Positions 19,658 to 28,116 of a stretch of DNA of 64,000 nucleotides are shown piece by piece. Where the stretch lies: NCBI GenBank assembly GCA_003139095.1, contig PLHW01000071.1, positions 1-64,000 on the forward strand. Direction: 5' to 3'. Position 1 is the stretch's first letter; every line of letters starts with the position of its first letter. The position numbers were made by a program, and so were the translations under genes. This DNA comes from Acidobacteriaceae bacterium. GTDB lineage: Bacteria; Acidobacteriota; Terriglobia; Terriglobales; Acidobacteriaceae. The notes under the pieces were generated by a model, which saw only the letters and a list, made by a program, of their open reading frames with translations, was not told the DNA's origin and did no database searches.

Positions 19658-19849
19658 TTACCACTTCGTCGTCACCCGCAATCCCTCCAGTTGCGCATAC
19701 GTCACCGGCGTCCCCTGCACCGCCAGCAACTTCGCAACCGCCGCTTCAATCTCCGCAATGATCTCCGGCGACATTCCCCCAACTTGCGCCGATGCAAGAA
19801 TCGATTGCAGCAATGTAACCACCAGGCCAATCAGAGTCGCCGCTCCCAT
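19658..19849 (-). CDS. 63-aa hydrophobic protein, phage-region
   Basis: The start chosen is the ATG at 19849, which follows AAGGGAGC and overlaps the stop of the upstream lipoprotein gene (TAATG). The longer ORF in the track would lack a start site of this quality. The product MGAATLIGLVVTLLQSILASAQVGGMSPEIIAEIEAAVAKLLAVQG has one N-terminal hydrophobic helix and an amphipathic acidic helix. It is coupled to the lipoprotein, so the two probably act together. A role in lysis or holin-like function is only a guess from position. Confidence 0.6.
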   Translation of the reverse strand: MGAATLIGLVVTLLQSILASAQVGGMSPEIIAEIEAAVAKLLAVQGTPVTYAQLEGLRVTTKW

Positions 19850-20214
19850 TAGAATGCTCCCTTGATCTGAATTGTCAGTTCCGCCGCGTTGCTGATCGCC
19901 GCTTCCAGCGCCCCCGCCGCCGATTTCACCGGCACGCATGTCGCCGTCGGGTCCGGAGGCGCAAGCGTCGTCGACCAGCCGCAGTAAGCCTCTACTGCGG
20001 TGATCAGCGCGTTCTCGCCAGCAACTCCGTTGTTAATAAGTTCGCACATTTCCTGATTCGGATTCGCTTTGCAACTGCCCTCGTACTTACTCTGCGCCGC
20101 CACAATCGATCCCGATAGTGCCGCCGCCGTATCGCGGGCCTGTTTCTCCAGCGGAGAACAGCCCAGCATCGGAAGTAAGAACAACGTCGCAACTGCAATC
20201 AATGCTCGTTTCAT
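19849..20214 (-). CDS. Small lipoprotein, phage-region
   Basis: The 121-residue product starts at the ATG after GGAGGGAG, not at the start 30 codons earlier. MKRALIAVATLFLLPMLGC is a lipoprotein signal with the lipobox MLGC. The mature part is mostly helical with four further cysteines (GSCKANPNQEMCELI, EAYCGW, ATCVPV) that could form disulfides outside the cytoplasm. It sits among small membrane proteins downstream of the tail genes, a position often held by holin, spanin or similar lysis genes. There is no sequence match I can name. Confidence 0.65.
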   Translation of the reverse strand: MKRALIAVATLFLLPMLGCSPLEKQARDTAAALSGSIVAAQSKYEGSCKANPNQEMCELINNGVAGENALITAVEAYCGWSTTLAPPDPTATCVPVKSAAGALEAAISNAAELTIQIKGAF

Positions 20215-20310
20215 CGGTAACTCCCTCCGCAATCCCCGGCGTCCGTGTGGCTCCTCTTCGGGGCCACGCGCCAGCCGGAGTAAGTATCTTTTAAGCAACC
20301 CCATCGACCG

Positions 20311-20487
20311 CTACTTCGCCCGGATATCGAAAACCGACGGTAAAATCGCATGTAACAGCTGTGCCGCCGCGTTCACCCACGCAAAAGCCAAAGGATGCCC
20401 CGCAATAAACGATGGCGTTAGAATTGCCGTTCCAATAGTTCCGGAAATTGTCGCCACCAAAGGTCCGTACTGCACCAGCAAGTTCAT
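20311..20487 (-). CDS. 58-aa hydrophobic protein, holin-like position
   Basis: This ORF is below the track's length limit. It reads MNLLVQYGPLVATISGTIGTAILTPSFIAGHPLAFAWVNAAAQLLHAILPS and then a short polar end. AGGAG lies five bases before the ATG. The first half is one hydrophobic segment and the second a weaker one, so one or two membrane spans are likely. It is placed between the XhlA-like gene and the lipoprotein gene. Its size and position suit a small holin-type protein, but no family is recognised. Confidence 0.6.
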   Translation of the reverse strand: MNLLVQYGPLVATISGTIGTAILTPSFIAGHPLAFAWVNAAAQLLHAILPSVFDIRAK

Positions 20488-20640
20488 AACTGCTCCTATC
20501 TATGATTGGCGCGCTTCAGTCACGCCGGCTATCCAATGCCGGGCATAGGTAAACCTCACGCGCAGACACTCCCGTCCGCACAGTGGTGAATCGCCGCGCC
20601 CGATCTTCTGAAGGGTCGCCTCGAAGTCCTATAGGCCTCG

Positions 20641-20672
20641 CTGAGAACCAGGAACTGGGAACTGAGAACCGA
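20641..20672. repeat. Simple-sequence tract, GAACTGGGAAC type
   Basis: GAACCAGGAACTGGGAACTGAGAACC is a degenerate tandem array of a GAACTG-like unit. It lies about 20 bases beyond the stop codon of the XhlA-like gene. A related tract follows the capsid gene at 26309. Confidence 0.6.
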
Positions 20673-20691
20673 GAGCAGCAACCTGCCCCCG

Positions 20692-20988
20692 CTACCTCAG
20701 AACAAAGTGATCGTGCAGTGCGATCAGCGCGCTCGCCACAAGGGCAATTGCCCCGATCACAATGCGGTCATACACATTTCGCTTGGCGTCGTCTCGCTCC
20801 AGCGCTATCAGCCGATCCTCGGCCAATCGCATTCGCCCCGGCTGTCCGTTGCCCATTAGCATGTCCATCTTCACTTCGAGCCGCCCAAGCTTCTCCAGCA
20901 CATCAAGCTGGAAATCGCTGCTCGTCTGCACGATAACCGGAATCCGCCCCACGCTTACATCCCCCGCATGCTCTTCATAGCTCTTCAT
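20692..20988 (-). CDS. XhlA-like coiled-coil/TM protein
   Basis: This is a 98-residue protein. Residues about 25-72 form a charged helix likely to be a coiled coil (QLDVLEKLGRLEVKMDMLMGNGQPGRMRLAEDRLIALERDDAKRNVYDR), followed by one C-terminal membrane helix (IVIGAIALVASALIALHDHF). The arrangement, with an N-terminal coiled coil and a C-terminal span of about 100 residues, matches the haemolysin XhlA and phage holin-associated type. It begins just after the tail protein gene, where lysis genes commonly start. Confidence 0.7.
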   Translation of the reverse strand: MKSYEEHAGDVSVGRIPVIVQTSSDFQLDVLEKLGRLEVKMDMLMGNGQPGRMRLAEDRLIALERDDAKRNVYDRIVIGAIALVASALIALHDHFVLR

Positions 20989-20994
20989 AGATGA

Positions 20995-23343
20995 TTAGTC
21001 CAATGGATAGTCCACATGCAACGCCGTCGAGTATCTCGAATACCTCACCGGCGTGCTGCTGTCATAACTCCGAAGAAAATAGTCTTGTGCCCGGGCGAAC
21101 CGTGGCAATGTGAAAGTGCTGGTTGTAAATCGCCCGATCAGGTTTCGATTGTTACCCATTCCCCAGCCGGCGTCCGAATATCGCACTTCGATACCGCTCC
21201 CTTCCACCGGTGTGAATCCCACGTCGATGGTGACAGTCGTGGAGGTTATTGTCGTAGCCTCCGCGCTGCTCACGTCAGGTACATAGGCGTTTCCCACTTC
21301 CGTCATGTCAATCGCCGTCAGAGCTTGCGCCTGTTTTACCAGCACCGACTCGAATGAAAACGCCAACGTCGGATCGCCCGCATCCACAAACTGTAACTTG
21401 TACCGCACTGTTTCCCCGCCCAGGTCAACAACTAAGAGGTCTACCGCTCGCACGATCGCCAGCAACGATGCCAGGCGCGACGGGACATTGATCGCCAGTC
21501 CGTTCCCGGGAAACAGATCCGCCGCTCCTCCGGGCAGCGAGTTACTCCAAATGTCATACTCTCCCGCCCACCCCGCTCCCGCATCGTCCAGTAGCGCCAA
21601 TGCCGCAATCTCGCAGTCGGCCGACGTTCGCGGCGCTGGAATCCCAACATGCCGCACTCCGCTCCGTACACCGTCGTCCGCTCCGTTCTGGTTCGCTTGA
21701 ATGCTTTGCGAGTTCATAACTCGGGCGGCAGCCTGTCCACTGCTTCGGTAAGTCACCTCAATCGTCTCGTTGGCCGCCGGAACATACTCGGGATAAAACT
21801 GCAGCGTGGGCGTGTTCGATATCCTGCACTCGGCCCCCTCCAGCAGCGTTCCCGCTTGTACCGTTACCGTGGCTTCCTGCGGTAAAGTCGTTCTCACCAG
21901 CGCGTCGATCGCTAGATAGATATAAGTGAAGGCTACCGAGCATTGCATGTCTTCGACGTTCATCAACGCGTAAGTGCAAAACCCGGGCGCATTACTGATC
22001 ACGTCGTCGTACAGCACGGTCGCCGGAGCAATCTCCGTCACTGGATTCGCTGGGTCAATGTCGTGAACCTGAAGCCCCACTCGCACATCGCAGGGGATCG
22101 CCCCGCCGCCTCGCGCATTTCCGCTCGGGTGCGCCGACGAGTGAAATACTTGTTGCATCCGATAAATCGCCGTCGGATTCAGATAAGTCGTAAAAACGTA
22201 ATGATGTCCCGCCTGCGTCGTCAGCGGCGTGCCTTTCACGGCCCCGCCTACCAGCGCCTGGATGCTGCAATTCCCTCCCGATGGCGTGACTCGAAATCCT
22301 GCGACGCAGTTTGCGATTTCCACAGCCCCGTTGTAAAGCCCACCAATCACGCCGTTCGACGCGGCGTCAAAGACAACATCGCCATGCTCTAGAACCGTCG
22401 AGCCGCCGAGTTCTACCTCTTCCACGAACTCCAGACAGGTCTGTCCGTCATTACCTGTCCCCCCTGCCACATCTAACATTCCTCCGCTCACCGTGAACAC
22501 ATTCGCAGGACCGCTAATTACCCAGTGAGTCGGGTCCAATTCGGTATATTCCTCATCCAGTATCGTCCGGTTGTAGGCGGCTATCTCATCCTTCCGCGTA
22601 AACGGAATCTGTGATAGGTAGAACAGGGAAGTGTATCCATCCCCCACGAAGTAGTCCTTAACATGTGCCTGTGGTTCTAACTGCCCAAACACCGTCAAGT
22701 CATTAGTCAACCGGTTTACCGTCTTGAGTTGAAGGCCGTCGGGAGAGAAGAGAGGGTCGCCCTCTGCCAGTGAATAAGTATTCTGCGCAAGTGGAGTAAA
22801 GAATAACTTCCCCGCGTCGTCCCGATAACTGCATCGCGCGGCCAGCGCGATTTCCGTCGCCGATTCCACCCATGACTTCGCCGGATCGACGCTGAAGTAC
22901 GGAATGACATCTCCCGCCTCCACTCCCGACAAGTCAAACCAGTCTGGCATCGCGTCGAGCGTTAACTGCCGGAACGCCCCTCCCGCGGTCTGCGCAACAA
23001 AAGGTGGCTCTGTGGACGGAAACTTCTCGTCCAGCACCATCGCGTCGCTGAGCGCCGTGATCTCATTGCGATACTGCGCGCCCTCATTACCCCATCCGAT
23101 GTATTGACAAGATGGCGCGGCCGTCAGATATCCCGCAAATAAGTTGCTGCCATCCCGCCGAACCAATAAGACTCGTGCTCCACCAATCGGAGGCATGAAG
23201 CCCTTCCCGTCTCCAATTAGATTAAGGGTGAGCGTCGACGGCTTATTCAGCCTGCGCGCAATGATCACGCCGGCCGTCATATCGACGAATGCGGTGCGGT
23301 CCTGTGGCCCACGTCCATCAAGATTGTCGATCAGCAATTTCAT
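20995..23343 (-). CDS. Phage tail/baseplate-like protein
   Basis: The product has 782 residues. The N-terminal 80 residues (MKLLIDNLDGRGPQDRTAFVD...RRLNKPSTLTLNLIGDGKGF...GARVLLVRRDGSNLFAGYL) resemble the first domain of distal tail or hub proteins. The middle (about 270-480) looks like a beta-sandwich insert with a carbohydrate-binding flavour (VLEHGDVVFDAASNGVIGGLYNG). The C-terminus has a fibronectin-like strand pattern (ATTITSTTVTIDVGFTPVEGSGIEVRYSDAGW). Its position after the tail tube-like gene, and its length, suit a tail tip or baseplate protein. No tape-measure gene precedes it, which is unusual. Confidence 0.7.
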   Translation of the reverse strand: MKLLIDNLDGRGPQDRTAFVDMTAGVIIARRLNKPSTLTLNLIGDGKGFMPPIGGARVLLVRRDGSNLFAGYLTAAPSCQYIGWGNEGAQYRNEITALSDAMVLDEKFPSTEPPFVAQTAGGAFRQLTLDAMPDWFDLSGVEAGDVIPYFSVDPAKSWVESATEIALAARCSYRDDAGKLFFTPLAQNTYSLAEGDPLFSPDGLQLKTVNRLTNDLTVFGQLEPQAHVKDYFVGDGYTSLFYLSQIPFTRKDEIAAYNRTILDEEYTELDPTHWVISGPANVFTVSGGMLDVAGGTGNDGQTCLEFVEEVELGGSTVLEHGDVVFDAASNGVIGGLYNGAVEIANCVAGFRVTPSGGNCSIQALVGGAVKGTPLTTQAGHHYVFTTYLNPTAIYRMQQVFHSSAHPSGNARGGGAIPCDVRVGLQVHDIDPANPVTEIAPATVLYDDVISNAPGFCTYALMNVEDMQCSVAFTYIYLAIDALVRTTLPQEATVTVQAGTLLEGAECRISNTPTLQFYPEYVPAANETIEVTYRSSGQAAARVMNSQSIQANQNGADDGVRSGVRHVGIPAPRTSADCEIAALALLDDAGAGWAGEYDIWSNSLPGGAADLFPGNGLAINVPSRLASLLAIVRAVDLLVVDLGGETVRYKLQFVDAGDPTLAFSFESVLVKQAQALTAIDMTEVGNAYVPDVSSAEATTITSTTVTIDVGFTPVEGSGIEVRYSDAGWGMGNNRNLIGRFTTSTFTLPRFARAQDYFLRSYDSSTPVRYSRYSTALHVDYPLD

Positions 23344-23471
23344 AATTAGGTCCAGACACCTATGCTTCTCCGCCTTACAAACTGCAGAACTGGCCCTTTC
23401 GCAATCTATTTTGTCGACCTGTTGATCTCGGCTTTTCTCTGGCCTCGAGCCTTTGCGCCCAACCCGTAGCC

Positions 23472-23511
23472 GTTAACTCCTGCTCGTTCACCGCTCACTC
23501 CTGACCTGACG
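23472..23511. repeat. Degenerate CTCCTG/TTCACC tract at gene end
   Basis: Sequence of the form TTAACTCCTGCTCGTTCACCGCTCACTCCTGACC lies immediately before the stop codon position of the tail tube-like gene on the minus strand. It is weaker than the other tracts of this kind but has the same placement. Confidence 0.4.
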
Positions 23512-24489
23512 TTAGTACAAGTCCGCCGCCGCCGCCGGAAAGTAACTCCGATAACACAACACTATTGCGGCGTCATTCCCGTCCGTCGTCGGCAGGGCCG
23601 CGAATGCCGCCGGCAGAGTTATCTCCTCGATAGGCTTCTGAATCTGTACCAACCCCTCTCGTGGCCACGCTGGTTTCGGGGTGCATGGACTTAGCAGCGG
23701 ATAGTAGAAGCACACGCGCCCGCCCGACTCTTCCTCCATCACAAACAGCCCCGACCACCTTTGCAGGAACGATCCCCCGTCGCGATCCACGAATGCAATC
23801 ACGTTCTGCACGGCTGCGCCCGCCGCCGGTACACCTCCCGGAAGCGCCTGGGCCAGAATCAATGACGTGCTGGTAATCTCCGCCACGCGTCCTACGTTGA
23901 ACGTAACTCGCCGTACATAATTCGCATCCTGTTTTACGTCTTCCGGGCTTGTGACGTATGCCGCCGCAATCCCCGTGCCCACATATCCGATCTGCTGCGC
24001 ATAATCTACGTCGCACGCCACAACGCGCCCGGTCCCGAATCCCGGGACTGCCGCCGCGCCGATCACTAACTCCTCTGCCGTTGATCCCGCAAGCAACGGC
24101 ACCGCCGCGATTGGCGCTCCGCCCGACCCCGCGGGCGCCGCGCCCGCCGCCGTCGCCAGCGCATTCATGTGTTCCGCGCCGCCCGCTAGCGCCATCTGTA
24201 ACTTTCCCCAATCCCGAAACTCGAACTCCACCCGCGCTCCCAATCCCCGTCGCGCCTGTCCCGTCACCGCTCCCGCCACTCCTCCGGGCAGTGCTTCGAT
24301 CTGCGTCGTGCTGGTTCGCGCAAAGTTCTCGATCCATCCCAGGTCGATCCACGGCGCCGGCGGCGCGTCCAACTCAAACCCCGCGCTCTGCGATGGGTCG
24401 AAAATCGCCGTCGGCCCGTTCACCGGGTCCACCGGCGCAAAATACGCGCGCGTCTTCCTCGCGACCGGTCGTAATCCTGTTCGTGTCAT
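23512..24489 (-). CDS. Tail tube-like phage structural protein
   Basis: The start is set at the ATG at 24489, which follows GCGGGAGC and overlaps the upstream gene by four bases. The ORF in the track begins 116 codons earlier in the wrong context. The 325-residue product (MTRTGLRPVARKTRAYFAPVDPVNGPTAIFDPSQS) has beta-rich composition (ARVEFEFRDWGKLQMALAGG, NYVRRVTFNVGRVAEITSTSLILAQALPGG, FLQRWSGLFVMEEESGGRVCFYYPLLSPC). Order and size suggest the tail tube or major tail protein. No catalytic motif is visible. The assignment is mainly by gene order. Confidence 0.6.
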   Translation of the reverse strand: MTRTGLRPVARKTRAYFAPVDPVNGPTAIFDPSQSAGFELDAPPAPWIDLGWIENFARTSTTQIEALPGGVAGAVTGQARRGLGARVEFEFRDWGKLQMALAGGAEHMNALATAAGAAPAGSGGAPIAAVPLLAGSTAEELVIGAAAVPGFGTGRVVACDVDYAQQIGYVGTGIAAAYVTSPEDVKQDANYVRRVTFNVGRVAEITSTSLILAQALPGGVPAAGAAVQNVIAFVDRDGGSFLQRWSGLFVMEEESGGRVCFYYPLLSPCTPKPAWPREGLVQIQKPIEEITLPAAFAALPTTDGNDAAIVLCYRSYFPAAAADLY

Positions 24490-25004
24490 GCTCCCGCTTT
24501 CGGCAAAAAGAAGTAAACTTTCAACTGCGCGTAATGCGCGATCCGTGCCGTTCCTGCGCTCCACTCCTGCTTCGCGATCGGCGTTTCTCCGGGATCGTTC
24601 CCCAACTCCGGCGCCGTCCAGAAAATTCCCGACCCTAAGTCCGCGCTCGGACTCTGGCTGTAGTCCATCATCTCGGCATGCGGCGGATCGCAGATTTGCA
24701 GAAGCTCCGCGTCCATTTCCGCCAACACGCGCCCCCGGTCTACTCCTGTCCCGCCGCTCCCCTCGCTCGCGTACCAGATTCCGCACTCGATTCCCAGCAT
24801 CGGCCGCGTGCTCTCCGCAATCAGTACTTCGCCCCAATCGACGTAAAACACCCCTGGCTGTGCTTCATTGAATCGCGGTTCCATGTTTTCCCGCACCACG
24901 ATTGCCGGAATCGTTACGCCGTCCATCACCATCGTCCGCCCGGGGTTGAGTGCGCTCAGTCGCTCCCGCAGCGCCACATAAAAACTGTCCTTTGCTGCCT
25001 GCAT
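24486..25004 (-). CDS. Phage neck/tail-completion-like protein
   Basis: The start is the ATG at 25004 after CAGGAG, 53 codons inside the tracked ORF. The 172-residue product MQAAKDSFYVALRERLSALNPGRTMVMDGVTIPAIVVREN has a first helix and then beta strands, and ends in AHYAQLKVYFFLPKAGA. It overlaps the tail tube-like gene by four bases. In siphophage-type gene order this slot usually holds a tail terminator or head-tail joining protein, which is the basis of the call. Confidence 0.55.
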   Translation of the reverse strand: MQAAKDSFYVALRERLSALNPGRTMVMDGVTIPAIVVRENMEPRFNEAQPGVFYVDWGEVLIAESTRPMLGIECGIWYASEGSGGTGVDRGRVLAEMDAELLQICDPPHAEMMDYSQSPSADLGSGIFWTAPELGNDPGETPIAKQEWSAGTARIAHYAQLKVYFFLPKAGA

Positions 25005-25070
25005 ATAGCTCCTGCTTCCGTAACCCACAAAACTAAGTCGACGAAACCGTAGCCAACTAAGTGCTCTTCG

Positions 25071-25103
25071 TTGATAGCTGACGGCTGATATCTGACGGCT
25101 GCA
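25071..25103. repeat. Simple-sequence tract, TGACGGCTGATA type
   Basis: TTGATAGCTGACGGCTGATATCTGACGGCTGC directly abuts the stop codon of the next minus-strand gene. Read on the other strand it gives GCAGCCGTCAG...CAGCCGTCAGCTATC, close to the tract in the 23S-5S spacer at about 258. Confidence 0.6.
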
Positions 25104-25104
25104 T

Positions 25105-25509
25105 TTACGCCACCGCCAGCACTCGATACAAATAAGCCACGCCCCCAAACCGCTCCACCACAAATCCCTCGATGTGAAACATGTCTCCCTGGTACACGAT
25201 CCCCAGCGCTGTCTCGAACAGCACGTCCGCCGACGCCACGTTTCTCTGGCTCACCTGCGGCGCCATCGCCGAGCGGCCCGCCAGTAGCTCAATCCGCCGC
25301 CTCGGCCCGTTACTCTCGGTCGTCAGCTCCCGGACCACCACCGGCGCGATCGCCGCCTGCTCTACACCCGGATCTACCAGCCCTAGTTCCGCCACCGCAT
25401 CGCCCGGCATCCCCGCCGCCGCAAACAGCATCACCACCTCGGTGCCGCCCAGGCTCCTCAACAGCGAGTCGGTTGCCCGCGCTGCCGCACATCCCGATAT
25501 CCCGGTCAT
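25105..25509 (-). CDS. Phage head-tail region protein
   Basis: The start is the ATG at 25509 (GGTGGGATGAC before it), two bases beyond the stop of the upstream connector gene. The product has 134 residues: MTGISGCAAARATDSLLRSLGGTEVVMLFAAAGMPGDAVAELGLVDPG, then SADVLFETALGIVYQGDMFHIEGFVVERFGGVAYLYRVLAVA. The C-terminal half is beta-rich. It lies between the connector and neck-like genes, so it is likely a head-closure or joining protein. No family is assigned from sequence. Confidence 0.55.
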   Translation of the reverse strand: MTGISGCAAARATDSLLRSLGGTEVVMLFAAAGMPGDAVAELGLVDPGVEQAAIAPVVVRELTTESNGPRRRIELLAGRSAMAPQVSQRNVASADVLFETALGIVYQGDMFHIEGFVVERFGGVAYLYRVLAVA

Positions 25510-25510
25510 G

Positions 25511-26134
25511 TCATCCCACCTTCTGCGCCACATAAGGCGCAAGCAGCTCCCGCACCGTGTCATCTAACAGGGTGTCGGCGAAGTACCAAAGCTGCATGTT
25601 ATTCATCACGCCCTTCTTCACGTTCAGCCCCGGCGTCGCCTGCGCGTTCTTCGCAATCTGCGCGCACGCCACCTTCACCGCATCCGGAAATGTCGCCCAT
25701 CCCGCGGTATACACAATTTCCAATTCATCGAACGCGAACGACAACGCATTGAGCGGCAGCGTCACTTCTCCCGTATCCCCGAAGTAATCTAGGTCCGCCA
25801 CGTTCAAGTCCAGCCACGATCCCGGGATCCCAAACGCCAGCGCGACATTCCACGACAGCTCGTCCTCCGCCCATTCCCCGCGTCTTGGCACCGCATACCG
25901 TGCCCGCGCCGAAACGATTGCCGACGTCGCCGGCGCCACCGCCGTCAGCGGCAGATATGTCAGCCGCACCGGTCTCTGTCCGTCTGTCCGCAAGCGCTCG
26001 GTGTACTGGTTCGCCGCGAGCGTCGCCCTCCGGCAATGCGAATCTACGATTGCCGACGCCCCCGTTATCCACGCAACGTCAGTCGTCGCTTCAAGCCCGT
26101 ACAGTTCATATTCCGATGGCTGCAAGTAATTCAT
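25511..26134 (-). CDS. Head-tail connector-like protein
   Basis: The product has 207 residues and begins MNYLQPSEYELYGLEATTDVAWITGASAIVDSHCRR, the helical opening seen in small gp6-like connector proteins. A beta-rich middle (GIPGSWLDLNVADLDYFGDTGEVTLPL) is followed by C-terminal helices (VKVACAQIAKNAQATPGLNVKKGVM). It follows the major capsid gene, the usual place for a head-tail connector that docks on the portal. It overlaps closely with the next gene. Confidence 0.68.
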   Translation of the reverse strand: MNYLQPSEYELYGLEATTDVAWITGASAIVDSHCRRATLAANQYTERLRTDGQRPVRLTYLPLTAVAPATSAIVSARARYAVPRRGEWAEDELSWNVALAFGIPGSWLDLNVADLDYFGDTGEVTLPLNALSFAFDELEIVYTAGWATFPDAVKVACAQIAKNAQATPGLNVKKGVMNNMQLWYFADTLLDDTVRELLAPYVAQKVG

Positions 26135-26308
26135 TTCTTATAACCTCTCCACGACCTTTGACTGCCTGCACCTTGACCGAGCGGAGTAAGTGAACTCGCC
26201 CTCCCTAACTCTCTAGCTTTGACTCAAAGCTCGCCCGGCATCGCCGGGTTACCTCCGCCCTCTGCGGACTTCTCTTCCATATCGGCACCACCAGGAAAGT
26301 CGCCCGGT

Positions 26309-26353
26309 TCTCAGTCCAAAACTCAGAACTGGGAACCGGGCACGGAGAACGAA
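26309..26353. repeat. Simple-sequence tract, CAGAACTGGGAACCGGG type
   Basis: GGTTCTCAGTCCAAAACTCAGAACTGGGAACCGGGCACGGAGAACGAA runs right up to the stop codon of the capsid gene. It belongs to the same degenerate family as the tract at 20641. Confidence 0.6.
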
Positions 26354-27325
26354 CTACCGTGTTACTTTCACTTCAAAGTGGGCGTACGACGCGCCCTTCA
26401 CCACCGGTGCCCCAAACTTCACCACCACGCTCTGCGTCATCAGCGAGCTCGGCAGCCCCAGCTTGAACACTCGCGGATTCGGATCCGTCAGCCAGTGATA
26501 CTCGATCAGGTCTTCCGTCACGATGTACGCCGGCAATGTCGCGGTCCCGCTTCCTGGCGTTCCCGTGTACGGCAGCGCCCACTCCGGAATCAGCGGTAAG
26601 TCGCCCGCCTGCGTGCTCAGCGTCTTTACGGTCAGTCCGCCGGTGATCTGCGTGGTCGTCATCACCACGTTGAACTCCGCCTTCATCTCCCGGTCGATCA
26701 GGTCCAGCAGCACCGGGTTCGCATAGATCGCGGTCGGCCGCACTTCAAACGAAGAACTCGAAACCATCTCCGCAATCGTGCTCTTGATTCCGTCCACGAT
26801 GCTTGATGTCAGCCCGATGTTCGTCGTGTTCCCGCCGGCCTCAATCTGCCCGATCACGCCGAAATACTGCGGGGTCGTCGGATTGCTCAGCGAAGTGTCG
26901 TTCCCGTTCCACAGCGCCACATCGTGCGTCCGCATCAGGCCTTCCACCGAGTCCGTCAGGTCTTTCGCCTGTAAGTACGCGAACTGGCTTTCTTGGCTCG
27001 TTACCTCAATGTCGAACAGGTTGTAGTTGATCTGCGACACCAGTGCCTTCAGCGGAACGCTCCGCTCCACCCGCGTCGGCGCCTGCAACGTCGGCTGAAT
27101 GTTTCGTGGATCCACGAACGCCTGCGCCGCGCTCGGCGAGGCGATCGCTGTTTCCTCGAAAAACCGCGACGGATGCCCGGTTGCCGGAACCTGCTTGATC
27201 CGCTGCCCAAACACGCCGCGCCGACGCACGATGTCAAAAATTTCCGTTTGATACCGGTTGATTTCAATGGCGCCCGGCCCAAGAAAGTCCGCCGCCGCAT
27301 GCAAATCCAAGAAATTCGCCTTCAT
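26354..27325 (-). CDS. Phage major capsid protein
   Basis: The product has 323 residues and its ATG follows GAGGAGATGAC. The sequence fits an HK97-fold capsid protein of the smaller kind: an N-terminal arm (LGPGAIEINRYQTEIFDIVRRRGVFGQRIKQVPATG), an E-loop-like segment with SRFFEETAIAS, a spine helix (ESQFAYLQAKDLTDSVEGLMRTHDVALWNG), and P-domain strands (VRPTAIYANPVLLDLIDREMKAEFN). It ends in AYIVTEDLIEYHWLTDPNPRVFKLG. It is preceded by the scaffold-like and protease genes and followed by the connector, which is standard order. It would form the shell of the virion or particle. Confidence 0.85.
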   Translation of the reverse strand: MKANFLDLHAAADFLGPGAIEINRYQTEIFDIVRRRGVFGQRIKQVPATGHPSRFFEETAIASPSAAQAFVDPRNIQPTLQAPTRVERSVPLKALVSQINYNLFDIEVTSQESQFAYLQAKDLTDSVEGLMRTHDVALWNGNDTSLSNPTTPQYFGVIGQIEAGGNTTNIGLTSSIVDGIKSTIAEMVSSSSFEVRPTAIYANPVLLDLIDREMKAEFNVVMTTTQITGGLTVKTLSTQAGDLPLIPEWALPYTGTPGSGTATLPAYIVTEDLIEYHWLTDPNPRVFKLGLPSSLMTQSVVVKFGAPVVKGASYAHFEVKVTR

Positions 27326-27442
27326 GTCATCTCCTCAATTGAGTTGTTGTTGCTCTGCCTTCTTCTCCCGCCGAGATCCTCGAACGCGGGGTAGTGCAAC
27401 CTGATCCCACGTGCTCGTCGCCGGCTTCCAATGCTCGCCGTC

Positions 27443-27471
27443 AAAATAAAAAGGGCGCGATCCCCGCGCCC
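27443..27471 (-). terminator. Rho-independent terminator (minus strand)
   Basis: GGGCGCG and CGCGCCC pair around a five-base loop and are followed on the minus strand by CTTTTTATTTT. It lies between the scaffold-like gene and the capsid gene. It may reduce scaffold-region transcripts reaching the capsid gene, or mark a separate capsid promoter downstream. Confidence 0.75.
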
Positions 27472-27479
27472 TCATGCCT

Positions 27480-27506
27480 ATCGACCAACCACTAACGACC
27501 AGCGAC
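27480..27506. repeat. Simple-sequence tract, CGACCAACCACTAACGACC type
   Basis: ATCGACCAACCACTAACGACCAGCGAC directly precedes the stop codon position of the scaffold-like gene. A related tract of CGACCAACGACGAACGACC type lies at the end of the 35663 gene. Confidence 0.6.
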
Positions 27507-27965
27507 TTACTCGATCATCCCCGCACGCGCTAACTCCGTTTTTACTGCGACCCGCTGCTCCACGCTCAACGCAGCCAGCGTCCTGTTCAGCACTGCCGGA
27601 TCGATCTTTTCTCCCTCGATTTCATTCTTCGCAATCAACGCGGCCACCACCGGGGACAGTGTCTTCCGCGCCATCCTTGCGGCCTGCGCCTTCAGGTCCG
27701 CATTCGATTTCTCGAGCTCGGCCACTCGCTGACTCAATTCCGAGGCCGCCAGGTCCGCCGCCGCTCTCGACTCACCCGCCGCCTCCAACTTCTGCCGCTC
27801 CGTTTGCGCGATCGACTCCTCCACCGCCGCCACGATTCGGTCCACTTTTGCGTTCAGCATCTCCTGCTGCGCGTCCAACTTGCTCAGCACTCGATCCAGA
27901 CTCTCCGAAGCCGCGGCCAATCGCTCTGCCGCCGCCACCATCTGATTCACCATCTCTTCATTCAT
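27507..27965 (-). CDS. Coiled-coil scaffold-like protein
   Basis: The start is the ATG in GGAGGATGAGGATGAATG; an ATG two codons earlier is possible. The product has 152 residues. Residues 1-110 are almost continuous heptad repeats (MVNQMVAAAERLAAASESLDRVLSKLDAQQEMLNAKVDRIVAAVEESIAQTERQKLEAAG, ASELSQRVAELEKSNADLKAQAARM), and a small C-terminal domain follows (TLSPVVAALIAKNEIEGEKIDPAVLNRTLAALSVEQRVAVKTELARAG). It lies between protease and capsid genes, where scaffolding proteins sit. It is not homologous to a named scaffold by eye. Confidence 0.65.
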   Translation of the reverse strand: MNEEMVNQMVAAAERLAAASESLDRVLSKLDAQQEMLNAKVDRIVAAVEESIAQTERQKLEAAGESRAAADLAASELSQRVAELEKSNADLKAQAARMARKTLSPVVAALIAKNEIEGEKIDPAVLNRTLAALSVEQRVAVKTELARAGMIE

Positions 27966-28116
27966 CCTCATCCTCCATAAGTTGGACCGCTCATTGCCGG
28001 TCAAAGTCGTCATAACCCCGCCGCTAGTACTCGCCGTATCACTTACGAAACCACATTTTGCCTTTTCCCTTTACCCGCGCCTTTGCCGGCCGGGGATACC
28101 GCGTCCACCCCCGTCG

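Noticed and set aside
23512-24837. Full 441-aa ORF as one protein
   Set aside because: The first 116 residues are an out-of-frame reading of the upstream neck-like gene; the real start is the ATG at 24489 with a ribosome-binding site and a four-base overlap.
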